Positions 16,730 to 25,329 are shown, counted from the stretch's first letter. The stretch: DNA of 59,467 nucleotides from Flammeovirgaceae bacterium UBA5008 (GCA_002398365.1 DGYK01000011.1:162965-222431), one strand, 5' to 3'. Numbers and translations are program-made. The notes: generated by a model not told the origin, from the sequence alone.

Positions 16730-16951
16730 CAGTTGATAGGCACAGCAGACACCAGAACAATGTGCTAGTGTCTAGCTTCGTGTTTATTAATTTCGCCTTT
16801 GTTGGTGTTCTTCACGAATAAATACGAGAGGTAACGGAATAGATAAAGACTAAAGACCCAGAAGGCGATAATTACTTTTGAACGAAAGTGCTAGTTTAGA
16901 GCTAAGGTGAACTTGTGATTATTTATGATTAAGTGCAATTAATCCAATACA

Positions 16952-17491
16952 ATGAGATTTCTCAAAATAATATGCGTAACAATTAGTTTAAGTTGTTCAA
17001 CTACCCACAAAGAGAATCTGTTTGACAACTTAAAGGATAAAGAAACCGTCCTAATTTATTTGAGCAAATACAATCTGAAAAGTGTCCCACCTGAAATTGG
17101 AAGACTGACAAACACAAAACGTCTTTATATAACAACCGATACGATCGGTTGGGCAATCTACCCTCCATTGGGTGGTTTTCTTCAACCAATAGATTCTAAA
17201 TCAGCACCAAGTCAGTTGCCAAACGAAATAACTGAATTGACCAACCTGAAAACATTAGCACTTGTTCGACTAGGATTAAATCAACTTCCTGACAACTTCA
17301 GTCAATTAAAAAACTTGGACAGTTTAGACTTAACGATGAATCGATTAGTAGTAAAAGATGAACTGCAAAAACTAAATGGACTTACAAACTTGAAGTACCT
17401 TCAGTTATTTGGTAACGTGGTTGACTCATTGGATATTGTTGAATTAAAGAAGAGTAATCCCAGACTGATAATAAAAACGTGGATTGAATAG
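16952..17491 (+). CDS. leucine-rich repeat protein, probable lipoprotein
   Basis: The 179-residue product starts with a short hydrophobic stretch ending in LSCSTT, a weak lipobox. It then has about five leucine-rich repeats of the plant/bacterial type (for example LKSVPPEIGRLTNTKRLYI, ITELTNLKTLALVRLGLNQL and FSQLKNLDSLDLTMNRL). LRR folds usually bind proteins; the partner is unknown. A 20-residue insertion splits the second and third repeats. It belongs to the group of small orphan genes between the giant protein and array 2. Confidence 0.7.
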   Translation: MRFLKIICVTISLSCSTTHKENLFDNLKDKETVLIYLSKYNLKSVPPEIGRLTNTKRLYITTDTIGWAIYPPLGGFLQPIDSKSAPSQLPNEITELTNLKTLALVRLGLNQLPDNFSQLKNLDSLDLTMNRLVVKDELQKLNGLTNLKYLQLFGNVVDSLDIVELKKSNPRLIIKTWIE

Positions 17492-17540
17492 TCTCGTTGT
17501 CCGATCTATTCTTCCTAACTCCCAACCCCCAAGTTTGTCT

Positions 17541-17563
17541 AGCGCGGAAGTTACTTCCGTGCT
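17541..17563. repeat. intergenic near-perfect palindrome
   Basis: Arms AGCGCGGAAGT and ACTTCCGTGCT around a single T, with one G-T wobble when folded as RNA. Part of the right arm is echoed at 234-244. It is of the REP type common in Bacteroidota intergenic DNA. The flanking CCAACCCCCAAGT (17523-17535) recurs at 18278-18290. Confidence 0.55.
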
Positions 17564-17756
17564 CTATACTAAAATTCATTCTGCATTATTGATCCAGACA
17601 AACCAAACTATTTTTGGGAGTATGCACCAGAAAAGCGAAATTGGAAGAGAAAGAGAAAGAGGCTATATTGAAAGTATGACAATTCTACTTTGAAGAAAAG
17701 ATGTTAGCCGACAACTGACTATTAAATACGTAAGGTAATTTAAAAATAGATTTATA

Positions 17757-18206
17757 TTGAAAACGATAAGCCTCCTAATCATTGCAGTTTCTCTTTCATT
17801 ATCAGTGCAGGCCCAACAGCTGCCAACAAAAGACCAGTCAAGAGTTCGGAAAACTATTATTAATTTTTTTGAGACACTATCCAACAGAGATTCGGTTAAT
17901 TTAAAAAACTACTGCACGGATGATATCTTATTGTTTGAGTATGGTCAGATGTGGAATTTGGATACTCTTATTCGAAAAGCGATTAGGCAAAACACCGCTA
18001 CTGATTTTAAAAGAATCAACACCATTGATTTTATAACTTCATCTGTAGATAAAAACAGCGCATGGGCATCTTATAATCTTCATTCGGATATTATAAGAGA
18101 GGGCAAGCATATCACTATGCATTGGCTGGAAACAGTGGTTGTGGTGAAGGAGAGAAAGAAGTGGAAAATTAAAGTATTGCATTCAACGCTTATAAAGCGT
18201 AGTTAA
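17757..18206 (+). CDS. secreted SnoaL/DUF4440-like protein
   Basis: The frame begins with TTG at 17757 and this start gives an intact signal peptide (MKTISLLIIAVSLSLSVQAQ), so TTG appears to be the true start codon. The 149-residue product has the NTF2-like pattern of a helix (VRKTIINFFETLSNRDSVNL), a short acidic turn (YCTDDILLFEYG) and a final beta sheet (ITMHWLETVVVVKERKKWKI). Proteins of this fold include small enzymes and ligand-binding proteins; no catalytic residue can be assigned. It is probably periplasmic. Confidence 0.7.
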   Translation: MKTISLLIIAVSLSLSVQAQQLPTKDQSRVRKTIINFFETLSNRDSVNLKNYCTDDILLFEYGQMWNLDTLIRKAIRQNTATDFKRINTIDFITSSVDKNSAWASYNLHSDIIREGKHITMHWLETVVVVKERKKWKIKVLHSTLIKRS

Positions 18207-18326
18207 AATAGGGGCTAAATGAAGCGCAGGTATAGAAAGGAGTAAGCATCATCAGTCGTACAAATTTACTTCCCTGCCACCAACCCCCAAGTCCTAATTC
18301 CTAAGTCCCAATCCCCAACCTTAAAT

Positions 18327-18366
18327 CTAACGATATATCAACACACAACTGTTTTTTAAAAAACAG
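18327..18366 (+). other. 17-nt motif plus palindrome preceding 21-bp array 2
   Basis: CTAACGATATATCAACA (18327-18343) is identical to 4635-4651. It is followed at 18349-18366 by the perfect palindrome CTGTTTTTTAAAAAACAG. The array begins about 30 nt further on. The palindrome has no counterpart before array 1, where TTGCC/GGCAA arms occur instead at the start of the array. Confidence 0.6.
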
Positions 18367-18397
18367 CGATAAAAAAGGAGCGAGCTAAGCTGAAATA

Positions 18398-18964
18398 CTG
18401 GCAGACTGGATGGAAACTCTGTCATACAAAAATCGTTCACTCGCTTCTGGCAATCGTCCACTCGCTTCTGTCAGGTGTCCACTCGCTACTGCAAATCGTC
18501 CACTCGTAGCTGGCAAACGTGCACTCGCTACTGGCAAACGTGCACTCGCTGCTGTCAAGCGTCCACTCGCTGCTATCAATCGTCCACTCGCTACTGTCGA
18601 GTGTCCACTCGCTACTGCAAAATGTCCAATCGAAGCTGGCAAACGTGCACTCGCTACTGAAAGTCGTGCACTCGCAGTCAGCAAGCTACAACTCGCTGTC
18701 AGTAAGCTACGACTCACAGTCGCCAAGTTAAAACTCGCAGTCTGTAAGTTAAAACTCGCATGCAGCAAGGAAAAACTGTCATGCCGCAAACAAAAACTCG
18801 TATGCAGCAAGGAAACATTGTCATGTAGCAAACAAAAACTCGCATGCAGCAAGGAAAAACTGTTATGCATTAAACAAAAACTCGCAGTCGGCAAGGTAAA
18901 ACTCGCTGTCGTGAAGGGACAATTTATCGCATCCAAGTCAAATCTGCCCCATAAACTGTGTCAG
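18398..18964. repeat. 21-bp-period tandem array 2
   Basis: About 27 consecutive 21-bp units in phase with 18419 and 18440. In the first half most units start CTCGCTACTG and end in CGT(C/G)CA. In the second half they drift to GCAAGC and then to A-rich forms. From about 18755 to 18880 two forms alternate (CTCGCATGCAGCAAGG and CTGTCATGCCGCAAAC types), making a 42-bp higher-order repeat. Frames stay open on both strands (18385-18936 minus, 18410-19057 plus), with heptapeptide periodicity. Neither frame has a convincing ribosome-binding site. Composition differs fully from array 1, yet the period is the same. Confidence 0.85.
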
Positions 18965-19293
18965 AAGGAAAAATTAATCCGGTTTTACCCAACAACACGC
19001 GGTGTTTTATCATGCAATTCAGTAACAAAAGCACAAAACATCATCAACCTCGCATAAATTGACAAAAAACAGAAAGGGGCACACCCGCTTTCAACTATTT
19101 TCTTTAGATGTTCGATCGTAGTTCAGCAAAAAATAAAATAAATGAAAGAAGAAGTGCCTTCTTAAAAGTAACAACGTGCAAGAGCAAATCCATCTCAGCC
19201 ATATCACTCTTTCCGGTTAAAAATTAAACCATGAATGCTGGTATCCATTCAACTAAGTTTTAAATTACACATTCATTAACCCAGTCTTCTCCT
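18965..19293. other. gene-free stretch after array 2
   Basis: About 330 bp between the array and the DUF1080 gene. I see no gene, no strong hairpin and no TAnnTTTG motif. The stretch 18207-18326 before the shared motif is likewise empty apart from C-rich runs. Confidence 0.5.
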
Positions 19294-20085
19294 ATGAAAA
19301 TAAAAAACCTTTTCCATACCGCCATCTTGATGGGATGCGCCACGGTTACATCTTGGTCACAACAAAATTACCCTAACACGCCACCGGAAGTTTCGCCCAT
19401 GCCCATGAAGCCGGAGATGACTGAAATCTGGGAACCTGAAGTAAAAGTAATTACGCCCGGTAAGAAATTAGGAGATGCGCCTTCGGATGCAATCATATTA
19501 TTTGATGGCAAAAACCTTGATCAATGGGCAAGCCAGAAAGATGCCACCAAACCGGCTCCGTGGAAAATTGTCAATAAAGATTATATGGAAGTCGTGCCGG
19601 GTTCCGGAGGCATTCAGACAAAAATGAAATTTGGCGATTGCCAATTGCACATCGAATTCAGCGCCCCCGACTCAGTGTTTAGTGCAGGACAGGGAAGAGG
19701 CAACAGCGGTGTATTCTTTCAAAACAGATATGAACTACAAGTGTTGGATTCGTATAACAACCGCACGTATCGCAACGGACAAGCCGGCAGTATTTACAAA
19801 GACCATGCGCCTTTAGTCAACGCCATGCGCAGTCCACTAGAGTGGAACACATATGATGTCATCTATACGGCCCCTCGCTTTAAAGCAGATGGCAGCTTAG
19901 ATGCGCCCGCCCGCATGACGGTGTTGCACAATGGCGTGGTGGTACAAAATAATGCGACCATCAATGGTCTCACGCTTTATGTTGGATTACACAACTACCC
20001 GTCTGCTCATGGCGAAGACGTGATCTCCTTACAAGACCATGGGAACAAAACCCAATTCAGAAATATCTGGATTCGGAAGTTGTGA
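19294..20085 (+). CDS. 3-keto-disaccharide hydrolase domain (DUF1080) protein
   Basis: The 263-residue product has an N-terminal signal peptide (to about residue 23, WSQQ). The DUF1080 beta-jelly-roll region follows: AIILFDGKNLDQW at about 66, then GNSGVFFQNRYELQVLDSY, YKDHAPLVNAMRSPLEWNTY, and LQDHGNKTQFRNIWIRKL at the end. Members of this domain family include 3-keto-glycoside hydrolases; others have unknown sugar-binding roles. It is probably periplasmic or secreted. It stands alone; the next gene (SRPBCC) follows by 26 nt and may be co-transcribed. Confidence 0.88.
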   Translation: MKIKNLFHTAILMGCATVTSWSQQNYPNTPPEVSPMPMKPEMTEIWEPEVKVITPGKKLGDAPSDAIILFDGKNLDQWASQKDATKPAPWKIVNKDYMEVVPGSGGIQTKMKFGDCQLHIEFSAPDSVFSAGQGRGNSGVFFQNRYELQVLDSYNNRTYRNGQAGSIYKDHAPLVNAMRSPLEWNTYDVIYTAPRFKADGSLDAPARMTVLHNGVVVQNNATINGLTLYVGLHNYPSAHGEDVISLQDHGNKTQFRNIWIRKL

Positions 20086-20111
20086 TGCGATAAAAGAAAC
20101 GGAGATACAAA

Positions 20112-20564
20112 ATGCATCCAGACCATGAAATCGTTAGTTCACGCGAACTACACGCACCGGTAGAGACAGTCTACCGGGCGTTTGCCGATCCGCAGCACTT
20201 GCAACACTGGTGGGGCCCCGAGGGATTTACGAATACCATTCATGAATTTAATTTGGTGCCCGAGGGAAAATGGATACTCACCATGCATGGACCGGAGAAG
20301 GGACATTATGAAAATGCATCGGTGTTTAAAATCGTAGAACCCAACCAACGCGTAGCCTGGACGCGCCTCTCACAACCTTGGTTTGATATGGAAGTACGCT
20401 TTGAGTCACTTACACAAACAACCTCGCGCATCTCTTTTCGAATGATTTTCAAAACAGCAGAGGAAAGCAATAAAATCAGAAAGTTTGCAACACCATCCAA
20501 CGAAGAAAACTTTGACCGACTGGAACGTCAGTTGGCGAAAATGATGGGCGTGAATGAGAATTGA
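20112..20564 (+). CDS. SRPBCC / AHSA1-like domain protein
   Basis: The 150-residue protein matches the AHSA1-type START fold: SSRELHAPVETVYRAFADPQ, then LQHWWGPEGFTNTIHEFNLV and a closing LERQLAKMMG helix. These proteins bind hydrophobic ligands; many bacterial members have no known ligand. Cytoplasmic, with no signal peptide. It sits 26 nt after DUF1080, but the two have no obvious functional link. Confidence 0.85.
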   Translation: MHPDHEIVSSRELHAPVETVYRAFADPQHLQHWWGPEGFTNTIHEFNLVPEGKWILTMHGPEKGHYENASVFKIVEPNQRVAWTRLSQPWFDMEVRFESLTQTTSRISFRMIFKTAEESNKIRKFATPSNEENFDRLERQLAKMMGVNEN

Positions 20565-20652
20565 TCGGATTTATTGATGTTGATGAAAAGAATGCATCAG
20601 GTAGTATTGGATACTATTCAACAAGATGTAAACAGTTAAACCGAACCAGTAC

Positions 20653-21102
20653 ATGCTTTCTTTCGAATTAGCAACGCAGGAAACAATTCCTGCTATTTTA
20701 GAAATGATGGAAGAATTTTATGCCATCGATCACTATCCATTCAACAAAAAGAAGAACCATAAAAACCTACAGGTCTTTATCGATAACCCACAGTTAGGCA
20801 GACTCTGGATGATCCGAAAGGAAAGTCATTTAGTGGGATATGTTTGTTTAGCATATTGTTTTAGTTTCGAATATGGCGGGCGCGATGCATTTATAGATGA
20901 ATTCTTTATCAAGAAGGATTTTAGAAATCAGGGCATCGGGCAACACACTTTGGAATTCCTGGAAAAGGAATCACCGAAGCTGGGCGTTCACTCCCTCCAT
21001 CTCGAAGTAGAAAAACACAACGAAGCCGGAAAGAAATTGTATTTCAACAAAGGCTATTCCGATACCGGCCGCCACTTGTTGACAAAGACAGTGATAGAGT
21101 GA
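20653..21102 (+). CDS. GNAT-family N-acetyltransferase
   Basis: The 149-residue protein begins with a typical GNAT beta-strand (LSFELATQETIPAILEMMEE). It contains the acetyl-CoA loop FRNQGIGQHTLEFLEKES, preceded by FIDEFFIKKDF, and ends LYFNKGYSDTGRHLL. The substrate (amine, tRNA or protein terminus) cannot be predicted. The three genes 19294-21102 run in the same direction with short gaps. Confidence 0.88.
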   Translation: MLSFELATQETIPAILEMMEEFYAIDHYPFNKKKNHKNLQVFIDNPQLGRLWMIRKESHLVGYVCLAYCFSFEYGGRDAFIDEFFIKKDFRNQGIGQHTLEFLEKESPKLGVHSLHLEVEKHNEAGKKLYFNKGYSDTGRHLLTKTVIE

Positions 21103-21286
21103 GAGTTGAATCAAAATACGCGCTTATTTTTTTAGACTGAAACCAAGAATTCTAACATAAATGTGACGAGACTTGGTTACATCAGTTGCAACAGTCATAT
21201 AGACTCATAACAAAGTGACAAAACCTCGAACTTTGTTCTATGAGAATGAAATCCAAACGGGAAGCAATTCCACCACGGATAACCGC

Positions 21287-21294
21287 TATATTTG
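21287..21294 (+). promoter_or_regulatory. promoter -7 motif for DUF1566 lipoprotein gene
   Basis: TATATTTG fits TAnnTTTG, 28 nt upstream of the ATG at 21323. No convincing -33 partner is seen. Confidence 0.45.
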
Positions 21295-21322
21295 CCCAAC
21301 AACCCCAACCTAAGAATAACCA

Positions 21323-22333
21323 ATGATGCATTATTCACGCCTTCTTTTCTTCCTCTTTTTAGGAATAATCATTTCTTGTACTACCAACGATCCTACACCC
21401 GGAGCAGATGGACTCATCAGTCTGGTAAAAATAACAGCCGAAAATCCGGGAGCCAATTGCGCCACCGGAGGAACGAAAATTGATACCGGCATTGATAAGA
21501 ACAAAAACAAGACACTGGATTCGGACGAAATTCAAAGTACTGCGTACGTGTGTAACGGTGTAAGCGGGTTAAACAACCTGATTAAAATTACGGATGAGGC
21601 TGCCGGTGTTAACTGCTCTAATGGTGGATATAAGATAGACTCGGGATTGGACTTAAACAAAGATGGAATTTTGGGAGACAGCGAAGTCACTAAAACGGTT
21701 TACCTGTGCAATGGAAATAATGGTTTAAACAGTTTGATGAATGTTTCGAAAGAACCTTCCGGTGATAATTGTGTAAACGGTGGTTATAAGATTCAATATG
21801 GTCTTGATCTGAATAAAGACGGACTCTTGAATGCAAGCGAAATCACTCAAACGGTATATCAATGCAACAATCCGGGTAAATACCAAATCGGTCAGAGCTA
21901 TGGAGGTGGTATAATATTTTATTTAGATGAATCACAGGAGCATGGTTTGATTGCCGCCACTGCCAATCAGGGCACTGCCGCATGGGGCCCCATGAATTTT
22001 ACCACCAACGCAAACGGAATTGCAATTGGAACCGGACAAACCAATACTACTACTATTACCTCAGCTCAGGGTGTCGGAAATTACGCAGCTAAGATATGTA
22101 ACGATTTAACTTTAAATGGATACAGCGATTGGTATTTACCCAGTCGTGATGAATTAAATCAGATGTACATTCAAAAAGAAAAAATAGGTGGATTTACCTT
22201 GGACGCATACTATTGGAGTTCCTCCGAAAATGATTCTGACAGGGTATGGGGACAATTCTTCATGAATGGGGATAAGAATTCAGATTTGGCAAAATCAAAT
22301 GAGTTACTCGTTCGCCCGATACGAGCATTTTAA
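21323..22333 (+). CDS. lipoprotein with EF-hand-like repeats and C-terminal DUF1566 domain
   Basis: The 336-residue product has a lipobox-like stretch (LGIIISCTTN). Three repeats of about 46 residues follow (about 30-172). Each contains a Cys, then a loop (DKNKNKTLDSDE, DLNKDGILGDSE, DLNKDGLLNASE) and a second Cys. The last two loops have the D-x-N-x-D-G-x-L-x-x-x-E spacing of EF-hand/dockerin calcium loops. A DUF1566 (Lcl-like) domain follows (QIGQSYGGGIIFYLDESQEH, then WYLPSRDELNQMY and YYWSSSENDSDRVW). Paired cysteines suggest disulfides outside the cytoplasm. It is probably an outer-membrane-anchored surface protein of unknown function. Confidence 0.75.
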   Translation: MMHYSRLLFFLFLGIIISCTTNDPTPGADGLISLVKITAENPGANCATGGTKIDTGIDKNKNKTLDSDEIQSTAYVCNGVSGLNNLIKITDEAAGVNCSNGGYKIDSGLDLNKDGILGDSEVTKTVYLCNGNNGLNSLMNVSKEPSGDNCVNGGYKIQYGLDLNKDGLLNASEITQTVYQCNNPGKYQIGQSYGGGIIFYLDESQEHGLIAATANQGTAAWGPMNFTTNANGIAIGTGQTNTTTITSAQGVGNYAAKICNDLTLNGYSDWYLPSRDELNQMYIQKEKIGGFTLDAYYWSSSENDSDRVWGQFFMNGDKNSDLAKSNELLVRPIRAF

Positions 22334-22466
22334 AACTTCATTGTACAAGAAGGAAATCTAAATTCAAATTTGGAAGAAAAATGAATGCGTAAGCCTTAGC
22401 TACTTCATGCGCAGAGTCATTAATTCATAATTTTTCTTCTTATCTTTCTTGTACAAAATATCATCT

Positions 22467-23729
22467 ATGCAAAAGATATTGACCCTTTCGCTGTTGCTCT
22501 GTGCTTCTGTTAGCATAGCACAATCCCTCTTACCGGGCAATCCTAAAGAAAATGGTTTTTCATCCGAGCGACTGTCGCGCATTGATCAACTCTGCAACGA
22601 CTACGTTTCTAAAAACTATATTCCCGGTGCGGTAGTATTGATTGTGCGCAATGGTAAGGTGGTGTACCACAAAGCGTACGGTTACAGCGATATGGAAGCA
22701 AAGACCGCCTTGAAGAAAGACGATATCTTCCGGATTGCTTCACAAACAAAAGCGATTACCAGTCTGGCAGTAATGATGCTTTTTGAGGAAGGCAAATTAT
22801 TGTTGGATGATCCTATCTCGAAATACATTCCTGAATTTAAAAACCCAAAGGTATTGAACTCACTCAACTGGGCAGACACTACCTATTCTACCATTCCTGC
22901 CAAAAGCGAAATCACCATCCGACAATTGTTAACACATACCTCCGGTTTAGATTACGCAGAGATTGGCAGTCAGGATTTTAAAGCGATCTATGCCAAATCG
23001 AAAATACCAAGTGGCATTGGAATGCATTCCGCCAATCAACTGCTCGCAGATAAAATCAAATTACTAGGCTCGCTTCCGCTGAAACATCACCCCGGTGAAC
23101 AATATACCTATGGACTTAATACGGATGTCCTCGGCTATTTGGTAGAAGTGGTTTCAGGCCAATCACTTGATCAATTTTTTAAGACGCGCATCTTTCAACC
23201 TCTCGGCATGAACGATACCTATTTTTATTTACCCGCAGAAAAACACAACCGATTGGTAGCGTTGCATCAAACAAGAGCTGGTGTACCAAAGCGTATGGAT
23301 CCACCGGCAGGGAAAGGGTTTAACCCCAACTATCCCAATACAGTTGGTACGTATTTCTCGGGCGGAGCCGGACTGAGTTCCACCATTGAAGATTATGCCA
23401 AGTTCTTGCAGTTGTTTATCAATAAAGGAGAATACAATGGTGTGCGTTTGCTGAGTCGCAAGACGATTGAGTTGATGCTTACCAATCAAACACAACCACC
23501 CATCACGATGCAGTTTGGTTTAGGTTTTGGATTAGAGACAGCCGCGAACGATTATCAATCTATTTATTCGCTGGGTTCATTTTCATGGGGTGGTGCATTC
23601 AATACAGCCTACTGGGCCGACCCTAAGGAAAAATTAATTGGATTGATCTACACGAATATGTTTGGATCTAATACTTATCAGGTCAACGATAAGTTTAAAG
23701 TACTTACGTATCAGGCAATCGTAGATTGA
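22467..23729 (+). CDS. serine beta-lactamase-like / penicillin-binding family hydrolase
   Basis: Start set at ATG 22467 (an upstream TTG at 22449 would precede the signal peptide). The 420-residue product has signal peptide ILTLSLLLCASVSIAQ. The class C beta-lactamase core has Ser and Lys in IASQTKAITS (SxxK), a Tyr-based motif in YTYGLNTDVLG, and SFSWGGAFNT in place of the KTG box. Such secreted proteins can be beta-lactamases, esterases, D-aminopeptidases or carboxypeptidases. The replacement of KTG argues against a classical beta-lactamase. It stands alone and converges on the SnoaL-like gene. Confidence 0.88.
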   Translation: MQKILTLSLLLCASVSIAQSLLPGNPKENGFSSERLSRIDQLCNDYVSKNYIPGAVVLIVRNGKVVYHKAYGYSDMEAKTALKKDDIFRIASQTKAITSLAVMMLFEEGKLLLDDPISKYIPEFKNPKVLNSLNWADTTYSTIPAKSEITIRQLLTHTSGLDYAEIGSQDFKAIYAKSKIPSGIGMHSANQLLADKIKLLGSLPLKHHPGEQYTYGLNTDVLGYLVEVVSGQSLDQFFKTRIFQPLGMNDTYFYLPAEKHNRLVALHQTRAGVPKRMDPPAGKGFNPNYPNTVGTYFSGGAGLSSTIEDYAKFLQLFINKGEYNGVRLLSRKTIELMLTNQTQPPITMQFGLGFGLETAANDYQSIYSLGSFSWGGAFNTAYWADPKEKLIGLIYTNMFGSNTYQVNDKFKVLTYQAIVD

Positions 23730-23737
23730 TTATACGG

Positions 23738-24094
23738 TTAATAGAAAAACTGTTCTTTCGCAATGAGTTGATCATAGACTTCATAAACAATTATTTCGTC
23801 CAGAACTACCTTTTGATTGTTGATGAGTTCAACTTCTGTATACATTCGAATACTAAAATGATTCTGGCTTACGATAGGATCGGATACTTCAAAGCGTATC
23901 CATTCTTTGATTCCTTTTAGGAATCTTTTTTCTTTAAGAATGATATTCTCCTTTCCTTTGACAGATCTTTCTTTGAACTTTTCAGGTTCTTGGGCAATGG
24001 CATCGGCAGCGAAAAATTGCTGTTGAACTTCCACAAACTTCTTTTCTCTGAGCATTATAACCAACTGGGTTGCTAATTCATTTAAGTCTTTCAT
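23738..24094 (-). CDS. SnoaL-like / NTF2-fold small protein
   Basis: The 118-residue product has an N-terminal helix pair (LATQLVIMLREKKFVEVQQQFF), KGKENIILKEKRFLKGI and a beta-rich second half ending YEVYDQLIAKEQFFY. These fit the SnoaL-like fold. There is no signal peptide and no catalytic residue can be named. It follows the DKNYY-family gene by 40 nt on the same strand and may be co-transcribed. It ends only 8 nt from the convergent beta-lactamase-like gene. Confidence 0.75.
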   Translation of the reverse strand: MKDLNELATQLVIMLREKKFVEVQQQFFAADAIAQEPEKFKERSVKGKENIILKEKRFLKGIKEWIRFEVSDPIVSQNHFSIRMYTEVELINNQKVVLDEIIVYEVYDQLIAKEQFFY

Positions 24095-24134
24095 AAGTAA
24101 GTATTTTTATAAATGGATTGATAGATGGTTGAAT

Positions 24135-25211
24135 TTATTGATTTATCATCTTTCCGTCTTTAAACGAGATCTTTCCATCAGATGCTACATTGGTACCATA
24201 GTCAATCGTAAATGATTTCGGATTCGCGTTGGGTAATAAACTCGTTTTATAGAATACGTGTCGGTTGTCTTTAGAATAAAATTCACTGATTACTTCGATG
24301 GTAGTCGGATCCGCTTCCGGAATTAGCTCCGAGTCATAGAAAACAGCATTCTTATCTTTTAAGAAGTCGCGGTCGATGATTTGCACACTCGTTACATCCA
24401 CTTTCGGTATCAATTTACCATCGCGAACAAGTTGTTGATTGATAATAAGATTACGTTCATTGATTACCTGAACGGAATCGATGGATGTAAATGGGAGCAT
24501 CGAGAAATCAGTTTTCCAATTGGATAGCAACACCGTGTTACCCATGCGAGCATAGTTTTGGTTAATGGCTACGGGAATACCGGTTGGTTTTTGGTTAACC
24601 CGAATGACTTGTGTATTATCCTCAGCAGTACCCACACCCGACTGATAATTGGTAACTATACTATAAAGCGAAAGCGAATCGTAGGCAAGTGTTTCGTTGA
24701 TACGCGCAAATGTTTTTCCATCGGCCTCTATTTTTTTACCATATAAGAAAACCGATTGTTGATCGCGATGCCAAATCTGCCCGCTTGTCTCGTTTTCTAC
24801 TGTAAATGGTTGATATGTTTTGGGATCAGCTCCGGTTACTACGGTAAGTTCACCTCCAAAGCTACGCGAGTAATAGACATGAGTTGCATCTTTTGCAATC
24901 CCGTGTTCATCAATCATAAAGGTAGTAGGGTCTACCGATTGTGCGATGCCTCTCCAATAGACCGCTTTGTGATCTTTACCAAAGTCGCGATTGAGAACCG
25001 TGAATGTACTGGCATCGGCATCGGTCAGTGTGTAGCCTAGCTCAAACCAATTACCCATGGGTGAATAAATGATTTTGTTTTTCCAGGCATGGTGGTAATA
25101 CGAATCAGAGATAGCCTGATTGACAGGCTTACCCATTCGGTAGAAGAAAAGAAATACAGAAATGATGATGAAAAGCCCAAATAGAGCGATGATGAGGAGG
25201 AATGTTTTCAC
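24135..25211 (-). CDS. DKNYY-family repeat protein, membrane anchored
   Basis: The 358-residue product starts with one membrane helix (TFLLIIALFGLFIIISVFLFF). Many DKNYY-like repeats follow: KDATHVYYSRSFGGELTVV, KDKNAVFYDSELIPEADPT and KDNRHVFYKTSLLPNANPK. Each repeat has the D-x-x-x-V-(Y/F)-Y pattern of this family, which forms repeated beta elements of unknown role. It is likely attached to the inner membrane with the repeats in the periplasm. It heads a two-gene unit with the downstream SnoaL-like gene. Confidence 0.82.
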   Translation of the reverse strand: MKTFLLIIALFGLFIIISVFLFFYRMGKPVNQAISDSYYHHAWKNKIIYSPMGNWFELGYTLTDADASTFTVLNRDFGKDHKAVYWRGIAQSVDPTTFMIDEHGIAKDATHVYYSRSFGGELTVVTGADPKTYQPFTVENETSGQIWHRDQQSVFLYGKKIEADGKTFARINETLAYDSLSLYSIVTNYQSGVGTAEDNTQVIRVNQKPTGIPVAINQNYARMGNTVLLSNWKTDFSMLPFTSIDSVQVINERNLIINQQLVRDGKLIPKVDVTSVQIIDRDFLKDKNAVFYDSELIPEADPTTIEVISEFYSKDNRHVFYKTSLLPNANPKSFTIDYGTNVASDGKISFKDGKMINQ

Positions 25212-25329
25212 GTGCAGAGATTAGGTTTGCAAGTACAACTTTTTTCACGAATGCACCATTCTTTGAAGTGGCATTTTTAAAGATTGGAATATTTATAACC
25301 CCATTGCAAGTTGCTAAATTGCTCACGAA

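Noticed and set aside
16801..16814. 14-nt inverted match to the first bases of the window (TGAAGAACACCAAC)
   Set aside because: Matches of this length are expected by chance in a window this size, and the flanks do not align.
18410..19057. Long ORFs on both strands of array 2 (and 4298-4981, 4618-5004 at array 1) as protein genes
   Set aside because: The 21-bp period keeps frames open on both strands automatically. No ribosome-binding site, conserved start or recognisable fold supports translation. Kept as repeats.
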